Shown one piece after another: positions 1 through 7,639 of a stretch of DNA of 13,043 nt. The stretch spans positions 4,955 through 17,997 of the forward strand of contig PLGA01000233.1 in the NCBI GenBank assembly GCA_003139735.1. Reading direction: 5' to 3'. The translations under genes were made by a program, and so were the position numbers. The notes below the pieces were generated by a model that was given only the letters and a program-made list of their open reading frames with translations, was not told the DNA's origin and did no database searches. The DNA comes from Bryobacterales bacterium (GTDB lineage Bacteria; Acidobacteriota; Terriglobia; Bryobacterales; Bryobacteraceae). The stretch's first letter is position 1. The number at the start of each line of letters is the position of its first letter.

Positions 1-1886
1 TCGTTATGGCTGCCTCCATGCCCAACCACGATATAGGTTGCGCCGTACGCCGCCATATTCACGCCGGAATGGATCTTGTGCACCATCAGGGCAAAGTTGA
101 TGGCTTGCGGCGGAAGAGCCTTGTCGGCCGCTACAGTAGCCGTGGGACGCGTGGTGAAGTCGGTGTTGTTGGGGTTGTGGCAAACAGGGCAATAGGTTAC
201 ATCGTTCCGTAGTGCGCCGTGCAGCTCCAGGTCGACGTGGCAATTGTTGCAGTTGGCCATGGCAACCACTGTGCGCCGCGGCTTCACCGTCGATCCATCC
301 ACCGAGAAGTTAATGACCGAATTGTGGGCGCTGTAACTGGCGGTCTGCTGCTCGGTGGTGCCGGCTAGCAGGGTGGCGCTGAGGCGGGCCTCGACGCCGA
401 TGGTGTAGGTGCCCTTGGCGGCGGCCGGAACCGCGTTCTTAAAGGTGTAGGTGCAATTGCCGCTGCCATCGCAAGAGGCGCCCGTGGCGCTTTCCGTGTC
501 GTATCCGGGGGTGGAGGCGAGCGTCGAACCGAAGCTGACGCCGCCGAAATCGGTTGTGGGCCCCGTCAGGGTCAGCGACAACGAGCCGCCATTCGCGGTA
601 ATGAAGCTCATCGGGATTGGGGCGCCGGCGTTGTTCTTCACCGTGAAGGAAACGGTCGGCGTCTGCCCCGCGACTCCAACTACCTTTGTCAGCACTACAT
701 TGATGCCCGGAATGGTAACGGAGTACTCGGGGATCACGTGCGCGCCGACGATGGAAGCGTCGAATTCCAGCTCGCCTTGCGGAATATGGCATCCGGCGCA
801 TTGGCTGTCGTCCAGTTCCGGTAGGCCGATTCCAGGCGAAGTGCCGTGGTTGAGGCCCGTCACGAAGTTGATGTTGGAGTGGCAGCCGCCGCAAGCCGCC
901 CGGTTGGGCATTGTCATCCAGGTCGTGGTCTGAGCCGCGCCGTTACTGGGATTGTGGCAGGTCTTGGCGCAGTTCCGGACATCGGCGGGATCCACCACCG
1001 TCGCCCAATTGGTCAACACGTTTCCGTGGCCTTCAATCGCGTACGGCGTGGTGGACTCGATGGTGGGAAACGAGGAACCGATGTGGATCTGGTGGGACAT
1101 CACGGACATTTCGAGCGTGTTGCCCGTGTTGGGGTCGATGGTCTGCGCCGTGTGGCACATGATGCAAAGATCCACACCCCGGCGCGTCCCGCCATGGAAT
1201 GCCAGTTGATAGTGGCACTTGTTGCAGTCCGGCGTCCGGACTACGTCTCGCGGCTTCGGCGTGCCGCCGGCCGGCACAAAATCATACGTCACGGAGGCGT
1301 AGTTGGTGCCCAGATCCCAAGTTGTCAGGTTCCGCGAACCGTAAATGCCGATGCGGGTGGAGGCAGTGGGGTCGAAGCCTGACGGCGCCTGGGTCTTAAA
1401 CGTGTAGGTATACTGGCCAACGGCGGTGGTTGTCGTGGTTCCGCCCGAGTCCGCCGAGGCCTGAACCGCCGTGGCGCTCCCCGTGACCGCCGCGGTCACA
1501 CGAGTAACGTAAGAAACATACTCAGGGTTCACGTACGAGGGCTGTCCCTTGGGGATGTACGCCGCCAGAAAGCTGGTTGAGACCGTGCCAGGGGTCTGAG
1601 TGCCCGCCGTATCCAAAGGGAGTCCGCTGGGGTCCGTCACCTTGTAGTTGACGCTGATGACGCCGGCGCTGGTGATGTTCGCCGAGACGACGGTAAAAAC
1701 CAAGCCGGGGTTTACATATTCAACCGTGGCTTGGGTCGCGTAGGCGGCCAAGTCGTGAGCGTCGAACCTATTCTGAAGGCCCCGCGTGGCCGTGTTTTGT
1801 CCGCTCAGCAAGAACGCCGAGGCAGCTACCACGAGGAGCACCAGGGCATAACGGCGCGCCGCCAAAACCGAAGAAGGAATCCGCAT
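1..1886 (-). CDS. OmcA/MtrC-family multihaem c-type cytochrome, C-terminus cut by window edge
   Basis: Exported multihaem cytochrome expected to move electrons at or beyond the outer membrane, as in OmcA/MtrC extracellular respiration. The frame reads openly for 628 codons from an ATG at 1886 to the window edge. A GGAG Shine-Dalgarno lies 10 nt upstream (1897-1900). The N-terminus is a signal peptide (residues 1-30: basic start, then a VLLVVAASAFLL core). Haem sites: CNKCH 221, CIMCH 241, CAKTCH 306 (CX3CH, unusual), CGGCH 332, CAGCH 363, CNNCH 546, CPVCH 566. Extra His ligands fit MSHQIH (about 261-266) and MVHKIH (about 600). Two haem clusters are separated by a haem-free, beta-rich stretch (about 370-540), as in the split-domain plan of the family. 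The remaining haems would lie beyond the edge. The family assignment is strong; the electron acceptor is not known. Confidence 0.9.
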   Translation of the reverse strand, partial: MRIPSSVLAARRYALVLLVVAASAFLLSGQNTATRGLQNRFDAHDLAAYATQATVEYVNPGLVFTVVSANITSAGVISVNYKVTDPSGLPLDTAGTQTPGTVSTSFLAAYIPKGQPSYVNPEYVSYVTRVTAAVTGSATAVQASADSGGTTTTTAVGQYTYTFKTQAPSGFDPTASTRIGIYGSRNLTTWDLGTNYASVTYDFVPAGGTPKPRDVVRTPDCNKCHYQLAFHGGTRRGVDLCIMCHTAQTIDPNTGNTLEMSVMSHQIHIGSSFPTIESTTPYAIEGHGNVLTNWATVVDPADVRNCAKTCHNPSNGAAQTTTWMTMPNRAACGGCHSNINFVTGLNHGTSPGIGLPELDDSQCAGCHIPQGELEFDASIVGAHVIPEYSVTIPGINVVLTKVVGVAGQTPTVSFTVKNNAGAPIPMSFITANGGSLSLTLTGPTTDFGGVSFGSTLASTPGYDTESATGASCDGSGNCTYTFKNAVPAAAKGTYTIGVEARLSATLLAGTTEQQTASYSAHNSVINFSVDGSTVKPRRTVVAMANCNNCHVDLELHGALRNDVTYCPVCHNPNNTDFTTRPTATVAADKALPPQAINFALMVHKIHSGVNMAAYGATYIVVGHGGSHN

Positions 1887-1905
1887 ACTCTAAAATCTCC
1901 AATCC

Positions 1906-1929
1906 TTTAGAAACCTATCAATTTAGAAA
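1906..1929 (-). promoter_or_regulatory. Pair of 8-bp direct repeats upstream of the cytochrome gene
   Basis: TTTAGAAA occurs at 1906-1913 and again at 1922-1929, 16 bp apart, just upstream of the Shine-Dalgarno of the cytochrome gene. Spacing of about 1.5 helical turns could suit a regulator, but the words are A+T-rich and simple, and no convincing -35/-10 pair was identified here. Low confidence. Confidence 0.2.
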
Positions 1930-2083
1930 ACGGACGGTCGGGAAGCAACCCACCGCGCACAAACTTATCGAGCCGAACTCTCAGAGCACACGCCCCTCCA
2001 AACCCTCGCTGCGCGAATCGGGTGCTGAAATCTTTTATTATCAATATGACGGAAAATCCATCGGCCTATCCGGCTTCCCCACA

Positions 2084-2125
2084 CTGCCGCTCATTGGGTG
2101 AAACTGCCGAACCTTGTGGGTGAAA
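2084..2125. repeat. Two imperfect 20-22 bp tandem repeats in the 1887-2228 gap
   Basis: CTGCCG starts at 2084 and again at 2104, and each copy is followed by TGGGTGAAA (2095-2103 and 2117-2125). This gives two imperfect units of 20-22 bp. Read on the minus strand the core is TTTCACCC, twice, 22 bp apart. Arrays like this occur at the ends of some insertion sequences (IS21-type ends carry multiple ~20 bp repeats) and at regulator-binding sites. No transposase remnant was seen beside it. The rest of 1887-2228 holds no gene or other structure I can support. Confidence 0.4.
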
Positions 2126-2228
2126 TTACCCTGTCCGAACCGGACTTTGAGCGCTGCTCTGCTGAAATCCGGACGCGAACATCGGCTGGGGCTTTCCGTC
2201 CGGCGGCCCACGCCGACGGGCAAAACCA

Positions 2229-4844
2229 CTATGGAGTGGTGGAACCCGGCAGATTGATTCCGTCCACTCGAATGACGGGCTGCGCTCCGTGGAGCAGTCC
2301 GTTTCCGTAGGAGGCCGCGATTTCGCGCTTCTCGCCGGGCATCAGCGAGATGTAGTTGTCTTCCCAGAATATGGGCTTCACATCTCCGCCATTCCTGCCC
2401 CTGAGTATGGTCAGATGCACGAAAAAGGCGAGCTTGGAGGAGGTATTCTCTACCGTAACGTGGTCCACCCGATCGGCCCCCTTCACTTCCGTGCGGAGGG
2501 TGGTGGTCACCTTGGCCGGCGGCAGGTTTTGTAAATCGGTATAGTCCGCAAATTGCAAGGCCGGCGTGTAGCGGCCGTTCCCGCGCGCGAAGTTGGAAAC
2601 GTCGGGTTCCGTGGAGAGCCAGTAGAAATTCGAGCTTACGGCTTTGCCCGCAACATCTTGCAGCGTCAGCTTCACAAAATAGGCTTTCGACAACCCCTCG
2701 ATCGGGGGAATGGCGAACACCCTGGTTGAGCTGTCCTCGCCGATTTCGACGGGCGCCGTCCTGGAGAATTTCTCGGTGAGGTCCAGGTTATAGACTTTCG
2801 CCGTCACCTTGCAGCCGGCGAAAGGCTTGTAATACGAGTTCACCACCACCACCGACCGGTCGTCGTAGGAGTACTGCGCGTGCAGCCTCTCGTTGGCGAG
2901 CTTGGTTCCGAAGTAGCCGCCGCCGGGCCGCAGGTACCAGTCGTAGAGGTGCCAGATGGTGGAGGGCCAGGCGTTGTTCAACATCCACTGAATCACGCCG
3001 GTGGAAGTATACTTGTTTCTGCCGAACGCCTCGAACATGGCGCGCTCGCCCTCGTAAGCCATCAACTGGCTTTTCGCGACGAAATCCTTCAGATCCTTGG
3101 CCTTGCCATACCGGGCTTCGAGCGCCGCCGTGAAGACGTTGAGGTTCCCATAGCTGGCGCGCCCGGCGTGAAAATTCCACCAATCGTCGATGGGCCACCA
3201 GTGTTCCTTCGGCAGCATTTCCTCGATGCTCTCAAGTACCGGCACGGCCGGCCCGGGGCTCGTCTCGGTGTTGTACCCGAATGCGCCGCCGCGGTTGGTA
3301 TCGAGCAGCCAATAGTTGGGGAGGACGTATTCGTATGGCCCGGTCATCTTCACGCCGGTCCTGCCCACCGTAGTGGTCCGGTCCGCGGCGGAGGAAATCG
3401 TGGGGTTCGGCCAATGCTCTTCTTCGAGCACCTTCAGGTAAGCCTGCTCGGCCTGCGCGGTGGGGGATTCGTCGCTGCCGTAGAGCCAGACATAAACGCT
3501 CGGATGGTTCCGCAGGCGGCGGATCTGGTCCCGCAAGGACTCCGCCGCGATCATGTAGTCCTTGGGCTTCCAGTTCTGCCAGCGCTCCCAATACGAGCAG
3601 CAGCACCACCCCGGCATGACCAGCATTCCCAAACGGTCGGCGGTGCTGAAGAAATGGTCGTTCTCCAGCTTGCCTTCGAGTCGGATGGTGTTCAGATTCA
3701 TGTCGCGCGCCAGGCGGATCTCGTTCTCCTCGCGCTCATTGTCGGGACGCAGCATCATGTCGGGAGACCAGCCGCCGCCGCGAATCAGGATCCTCTTGCC
3801 GTTGATGGTGAACAGCCGGTGGCCCTGCGCGTCGTTGACGCCGGTGACCTGGCGGATGCCGAACTGGACGTCTTCCTTGTCGGAAACCGCCCCTCCGGCC
3901 GTGAATTCCATGTGCAGCAGGTTCAAGGTCTGCGGCCCCAAGCCATAGGGCCACCACAACTTTGGATTGGCGAGGTTCAGCGCGGGGTAGTCCTCGGGGG
4001 AAAACGTTACCTGGGTGGATTCGTGAGCGGCCAGTTTCACAAGCTTCGAAACCGCGATAGCGCCGATGGCGCCTTTCAGCATGCCTTCGACGGGCTTATC
4101 GGTGGCGTTTTTCAAATCGGCGTACAGCGTCAGGTGAGCTTTGGCCGGCGGATTGTCCACCTTGGTCACCACCTGCGTATTGCGCAGCGCGACGGGGCCG
4201 CTGGTCCGGATGTAGACGTCGCGCACCAAGCCCATGTCCTTGTCGGGCGGCATGGGGTTCCAATCGACGAAGGTAATGGTGAAATCGTTCTGCGCCGGCG
4301 GGGTCACCTCCACGGCCAGCGTGTTGGCGCCCGTCACGGCCACATCGGTGATGTCGAGCTCGAACATGCGGTACATGCCGATGGCGTCGTCGGCCTGCGC
4401 AATCCGGCGGCCGTTCAGCCAGATATCGGCCTTGTAGTTGATGCCGTCGAAATTAAGCCACAGCCGCTTTCCCTTGTCCGCGGCCGGCAGGTTGAAGGTG
4501 GTGCGGTACCACCACGGTACGGCGAACGGGCTGTCGGCCGGCGTAGGGGCGTCCAGCCCGAGTCCGGTGGCCGCGCCGGGAATCAGTTGCAGGTTCTCTC
4601 CGAAATAGGGATCGGCATACAGTCCGCTATCCACCAGGGCCGCAACCACGGTGGTGGGGACGTTGGCCGCGGTCCAGCCGCTCGGTTGGAACGAGCGAGT
4701 CGAGATTTCGCCGCCCGTCTGCGCCGCCTTCGCGGACGATTGGATGAACCATCCTTTTTTCAGATCGATCCGCGCGCCGGGCGCCGGTTGGCCCCAGGCA
4801 ACCCCGAGGCAACACGCCAGCGCCAACACTCCGAGATGCCGCAT
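2229..4844 (-). CDS. Secreted GH2 exo-beta-D-glucosaminidase-type enzyme
   Basis: 871 aa, a normal size for the CsxA-like exo-beta-D-glucosaminidase branch of glycoside hydrolase family 2, which removes glucosamine from the non-reducing end of chitosan oligomers. Residues 1-18 form a signal peptide (MRHLGVLALACCLGVAWG, then Q). The order is: galactose-binding-like sugar-binding domain (about 50-215, with VPTTVVAALVDSGLYADPY and NGRRIAQ), beta-sandwich (about 216-335), TIM barrel from FTINGKRILIRGGGWSPDMM (345-364), then C-terminal beta domains. LYGSDES at 454-460 gives acid/base candidate D458, and YNTETSPG at 524-531 gives nucleophile candidate E527; the 69-residue gap matches the D469/E541 pair of the Amycolatopsis enzyme. 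The start has no clear Shine-Dalgarno but a TATGAT box lies 8 nt upstream. A broader beta-mannosidase-like specificity cannot be excluded. Confidence 0.88.
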   Translation of the reverse strand: MRHLGVLALACCLGVAWGQPAPGARIDLKKGWFIQSSAKAAQTGGEISTRSFQPSGWTAANVPTTVVAALVDSGLYADPYFGENLQLIPGAATGLGLDAPTPADSPFAVPWWYRTTFNLPAADKGKRLWLNFDGINYKADIWLNGRRIAQADDAIGMYRMFELDITDVAVTGANTLAVEVTPPAQNDFTITFVDWNPMPPDKDMGLVRDVYIRTSGPVALRNTQVVTKVDNPPAKAHLTLYADLKNATDKPVEGMLKGAIGAIAVSKLVKLAAHESTQVTFSPEDYPALNLANPKLWWPYGLGPQTLNLLHMEFTAGGAVSDKEDVQFGIRQVTGVNDAQGHRLFTINGKRILIRGGGWSPDMMLRPDNEREENEIRLARDMNLNTIRLEGKLENDHFFSTADRLGMLVMPGWCCCSYWERWQNWKPKDYMIAAESLRDQIRRLRNHPSVYVWLYGSDESPTAQAEQAYLKVLEEEHWPNPTISSAADRTTTVGRTGVKMTGPYEYVLPNYWLLDTNRGGAFGYNTETSPGPAVPVLESIEEMLPKEHWWPIDDWWNFHAGRASYGNLNVFTAALEARYGKAKDLKDFVAKSQLMAYEGERAMFEAFGRNKYTSTGVIQWMLNNAWPSTIWHLYDWYLRPGGGYFGTKLANERLHAQYSYDDRSVVVVNSYYKPFAGCKVTAKVYNLDLTEKFSRTAPVEIGEDSSTRVFAIPPIEGLSKAYFVKLTLQDVAGKAVSSNFYWLSTEPDVSNFARGNGRYTPALQFADYTDLQNLPPAKVTTTLRTEVKGADRVDHVTVENTSSKLAFFVHLTILRGRNGGDVKPIFWEDNYISLMPGEKREIAASYGNGLLHGAQPVIRVDGINLPGSTTP

Positions 4845-4852
4845 TCAGGGAC

Positions 4853-4858
4853 ATCATA
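4853..4858 (-). promoter_or_regulatory. Candidate -10 box of the GH2 gene
   Basis: TATGAT on the minus strand ends 8 nt before the ATG at 4844, which would place the transcription start at or next to the start codon (leaderless or nearly so). There is no good -35 at 16-18 bp. The box overlaps by one base the left copy of the 16-bp direct repeat at 4858-4873. Confidence 0.35.
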
Positions 4859-5231
4859 GCTCGAATCGCCCACGCCACCCCAATCAGAGCCGCGACCGTG
4901 AGGGAGCGGTTGGCGCCACACGCCTACAGTTCGTGAGATTCGAACACGCTCATCGCCTCACCCTGTTCGGCGACGACGTACTGCATGGCCGCCGAGACGT
5001 GCTGTGGCTTCCACAGCCATCGTGTGCTGCCATGGCGCCCCCATCGCTTCCGGTTCGGTTTCCGTAGCAGGCAAAGGCGATCAGGTAAACCACTGGATAT
5101 GCCCCCAATGCTACCGCTCCCTTACGGTCGCGGCTCTGCCTGACGTACGCCTACGCTAGGATTCTGTCGATTGGCCGCCATTTCCGTAAATCGCGCACAT
5201 CTACGTCGCGGACCCAGCTCGAATCGCCCAC
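4858..5231. repeat. Inverted-repeat element (25-bp IR, 24/25) flanked by a 16-bp exact direct repeat
   Basis: The segments at 4885-4909 and 5114-5138 are inverted copies of each other with one mismatch in 25 (core GAGCCGCGACCG / CGGTCGCGGCTC). Outside them, AGCTCGAATCGCCCAC occurs exactly at 4858-4873 and 5216-5231 in the same orientation. Inside, a hairpin GCTGTGG-ctt-CCACAGC lies at 5001-5017. There is no supportable ORF in the 250-bp body. This could be a MITE-like or other dispersed non-coding repeat, or a large cruciform-prone intergenic element. The direct repeats are not adjacent to the inverted repeats (11 bp on the left, 77 bp on the right), so they are not a simple target-site duplication. 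The element fills most of the gap at 4845-5342 between divergent genes. Confidence 0.7.
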
Positions 5232-5342
5232 ACGATTGTGCGAAAATACGGTGTGAAACCCGGCGCGGCCAAGAGCCCGCGCACTGGCGTTTTTCTTCGG
5301 GTTGCGCGCTCGCGCCAGCATTCATTTTCGAGGAGACCTTAC

Positions 5343-6473
5343 ATGAAAGTCGGCTTTTATGGCCACGTCCGCCAGTATCACAACTTCAAGTCTGAAATAG
5401 ACGCCAACATCCAGGAGGTCCTGGAGTCTGGGAATTATGTCATGGGGCCCATGCTCAAGCGGTTTGAGCGGGAGTTGGCCGCCTATCACGGAGCCCAGTA
5501 CGCCATCGGCGTCGGCAATGGCACGGATGCGCTGTGGCTCTCGTTCCTGGCGCTGGGGATTGGGCCGGGCGACGAATGCATCACCACGACGAACACCTTT
5601 TTCGCCACCGCCGAAGCCATCTGGGTGGCCGGCGCCACGGCCGTCTTCGTCGATTCCGACCCGCGGACCCATTGCATCGATCCCGCGAAGATCGAGGCCG
5701 CCATCACGCCGAAAACCAAGGCCATCGTGCCGGTCCATCTCTACGGGCAGTGCGCGGACATGCGGGCCATCCGTAAAATCGCCGACCGCCACAAACTGCT
5801 GGTGGTGGAGGATAATGCGAAAGCCATCGGCTCGAGCGGCGACAGCTTCAAGACCGGCGAGCTGAGCGACGCCATGTGCGTCAGTTTCATCATCCAGAAG
5901 AACCTGGGATGCTTCGGAGACGGCGGCGCGGTGGTTACCAATAACGCCGAAGTGGAGCGCCTGGTTCGCAAGCTGCGCAACCACGGTTCGGACAAACGGT
6001 CGTGCCACAGCATGGGCTACAACAGCCGTCTGGACGATATCCAAGCCGGGGTCCTGAGCGCCAAGCTGAAGCATATCGACGAGGGCAACGCTCTTCGGCG
6101 GAAGTGGGCCGCGCGCTATTCGGCGTGTCTGAAGGATGCCTCCAGCTTCACGCTGCCCTTCGAGACGCCCGGTTATTTTCACGTCTACCATTTGTATGTC
6201 ATCGAGACCAGGCAGCCCGCGCATCGCGATCGGTTTCTGGACTTCCTGACCGCCAACGGCATCGACGCCAAGTGCCACTACCCCATCGCCATTCACCAGC
6301 AGGAAGGCTATCCGTGGGGCAAAGGCGCGCGCATCGTGGGCGATAGCGCCAATTCCGAGCGCAACGCCGCCTCCTGCATCTCATTGCCGATGTTCCCGGA
6401 GCTGACCGCCGAGGAAGTGGACTACGTAATCGGCAAGGTCCTCGAATGGGACCGGACCGCGGGCGCCCGATGA
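5343..6473 (+). CDS. DegT/DnrJ/EryC1/StrS-type PLP-dependent sugar aminotransferase
   Basis: 376 aa, fold-type I PLP aminotransferase that transfers an amino group, usually from glutamate, to a keto sugar (cytoplasmic). The ATG at 5343 is preferred over an in-frame ATG at 5238 because AGGAG (5331-5335) precedes it by 7 nt and the family begins here (VGFYGHV). Motifs: GNGTDAL 58-64 (phosphate site), VHLYGQ 131-136, VVEDNAKAIGS 154-164 with D157 for the pyridine nitrogen, SFIIQKNLGCFGDGGA 181-196 with K186 as Schiff-base lysine, YNSRLDDIQA 226-235, and CHYPIAIHQ 311-319 near the C-terminus. Two oddities: residue 160 is Lys where Gln or His is usual, and II-Q precedes K186 where an aromatic-Pro pair is common. 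It overlaps the next gene (ATGA), so both are likely co-translated. The exact substrate is unknown. Confidence 0.9.
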   Translation: MKVGFYGHVRQYHNFKSEIDANIQEVLESGNYVMGPMLKRFERELAAYHGAQYAIGVGNGTDALWLSFLALGIGPGDECITTTNTFFATAEAIWVAGATAVFVDSDPRTHCIDPAKIEAAITPKTKAIVPVHLYGQCADMRAIRKIADRHKLLVVEDNAKAIGSSGDSFKTGELSDAMCVSFIIQKNLGCFGDGGAVVTNNAEVERLVRKLRNHGSDKRSCHSMGYNSRLDDIQAGVLSAKLKHIDEGNALRRKWAARYSACLKDASSFTLPFETPGYFHVYHLYVIETRQPAHRDRFLDFLTANGIDAKCHYPIAIHQQEGYPWGKGARIVGDSANSERNAASCISLPMFPELTAEEVDYVIGKVLEWDRTAGAR

Positions 6474-7540
6474 ATGGCAAGTATCGGGTAGTGGTGGTCG
6501 GGGCGGGCAAGCGCGGCATGCATCACGCCGCCGCCTTCCAGGCCAACGGCCGGTTCGATGTCGTGGGCCTCTGCGATATCGACCAGGCTCGTCTGGACGC
6601 CGCGGCCGCCAAGCTGGGCGTGGCCGCGAAATCCACGGATGCCCGCGAATTGGCCCTTTCCCTGCGGCCCGACGTGTTTTGCTTCTGCACGCTGCCGTCG
6701 GTGCGCTCGGCGATGGTGCGGATCGGCATCGATTGCGGCGCGAAGCTGATCGCCATGGAAAAGCCGGTAGCGCTCAGCAGCGCGGAGGGCTTTGCGGTTC
6801 GGGACATGCTGGAATCGAGCGGCGTCAAAGCCGTCGTGAGCCACCAGCATCGCTACGGGGCGCATTACCAGCGGGTGAAAGAGACCATCGCCAGCGGCGC
6901 GTTGGGGCGGATCGAAACCGTCTATGGAACCGCCACCGGATGGATGATGCACATGCTCTCGCACCTCATCGATTACATGCGCTGGTACAACGGTGAGGCA
7001 GAGGCGGAGTGGGCGATGGCGCAGGCTTCCGGCCGGGGGAAGTTGAGCGACGTGCACCCTTCACCGGACTACATTGCCGGCTTCATCCAATTCGCCAATG
7101 GCGTCCGCGGAGTGGTGGAATGCGGCGCGGGCGCTCCCGACGTGCCCGAATCGGACGCCTGGTGGCGGAAATGCCGGATCGGCGCGCAGGGCGTCGATGG
7201 CTTCGCCGAAGTCCTGACGGGCGGCGGCTGGCGCGCCGTCACTAAGCAGGGCGCATCTTCCGGCGGCGGCTCCATGGACTACGACCATGACATGCCGCCC
7301 TACATCCGGCAGATGGCTGACTGGCTGGACGACGAAAAGCAGGTCCACCCTTGCAACTTCGGAAGCGCATATCGGGGCTTCGAAATCATGATGGCCCTGT
7401 GCCGCTCGGCGGCCGAGGGGGGGCAAGTCGCGCTGCCGCTAACCGGCGCGTGCGATGAGATCGCGATGCTGAGGGCCGATATGCCGGACCGCAAACCCCT
7501 TCTTGGTATGGCAGCCAGCGCCAAAGAATACGGCGTTTAA
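6470..7540 (+). CDS. Gfo/Idh/MocA-family NAD(P)-dependent oxidoreductase
   Basis: 356 aa with an N-terminal Rossmann domain (KYRVVVVGAGKRG 4-16, acidic end of beta-2 at LCDID 34-38), the family EKP motif at 97-99 (K98 is the expected catalytic lysine), and a C-terminal alpha/beta domain. MMHMLSHLIDYMR (159-171) carries the usual catalytic-His region (H161, H165, D168). The chosen ATG at 6470 overlaps the aminotransferase stop as ATGA; an in-frame ATG at 6446 would add eight residues before the fold and is less likely. No separate Shine-Dalgarno is evident, which fits translational coupling. Paired with a sugar aminotransferase, its likely job is oxidising a sugar hydroxyl to the ketone that is then aminated, as in NtdC/NtdA (kanosamine) or WlbA/WbpE-type pathways. 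That pathway role is inference. Confidence 0.85.
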   Translation: MNGKYRVVVVGAGKRGMHHAAAFQANGRFDVVGLCDIDQARLDAAAAKLGVAAKSTDARELALSLRPDVFCFCTLPSVRSAMVRIGIDCGAKLIAMEKPVALSSAEGFAVRDMLESSGVKAVVSHQHRYGAHYQRVKETIASGALGRIETVYGTATGWMMHMLSHLIDYMRWYNGEAEAEWAMAQASGRGKLSDVHPSPDYIAGFIQFANGVRGVVECGAGAPDVPESDAWWRKCRIGAQGVDGFAEVLTGGGWRAVTKQGASSGGGSMDYDHDMPPYIRQMADWLDDEKQVHPCNFGSAYRGFEIMMALCRSAAEGGQVALPLTGACDEIAMLRADMPDRKPLLGMAASAKEYGV

Positions 7541-7546
7541 GTGGCT

Positions 7547-7592
7547 CAGACACTTTTGTCTGCCGCGCCGGCACTCATGCCGGCGTCTGCGG
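7547..7592 (+). terminator. Double hairpin after the oxidoreductase gene
   Basis: Six bases after the stop, CAGACA-cttt-TGTCTG (7547-7562) forms a perfect 6-bp hairpin. It is followed at once by GCCGGC-actcat-GCCGGC (7567-7584), extended by CCGC/GCGG (7563-7566 with 7589-7592, four-base bulge). There is no U tract. It sits between convergent genes, so it could stop transcription from both sides. It may also be a dispersed palindromic repeat. A run of eight G follows at 7613-7620. Confidence 0.5.
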
Positions 7593-7639
7593 TTTGCCCC
7601 CGTAGCGGCGCCGGGGGGGGCCGGTTCAGCGAAACGTTC

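Noticed and set aside
9..11. A lipobox in the GH2 signal peptide (LALAC at residues 7-11, near 4812-4826)
   Set aside because: Position -3 relative to C11 is Ala and -2 is Leu, a poor lipobox; the AWG-Q signal peptidase I site at residue 18 fits better. (Start/end fields give approximate residues 9-11.)
451..1382. Plus-strand frames of 160 and 178 codons over the cytochrome
   Set aside because: The minus-strand frame carries regularly placed haem motifs over the full length; the plus frames are shadows.
2880..4859. A 659-codon open frame on the plus strand across most of the GH2 gene
   Set aside because: It lies opposite a clearly conserved GH2 protein. High-GC codon use leaves the antisense frame free of stops; the translation is Gly/Val/Arg-rich with no fold or motif.
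4858..5231. Reading the 16-bp direct repeats as a transposon target-site duplication
   Set aside because: They are not adjacent to the inverted repeats (11 bp and 77 bp away) and 16 bp is long for a typical duplication.
5238..5342. Upstream in-frame start for the aminotransferase
   Set aside because: The added 35 residues (basic, Arg/Ala-rich) are not part of the family fold, whereas the ATG at 5343 has AGGAG at the right distance.
5322..6296. A 324-codon minus-strand frame opposite the aminotransferase
   Set aside because: Antisense shadow of a conserved coding gene; no plausible start signal or motif.
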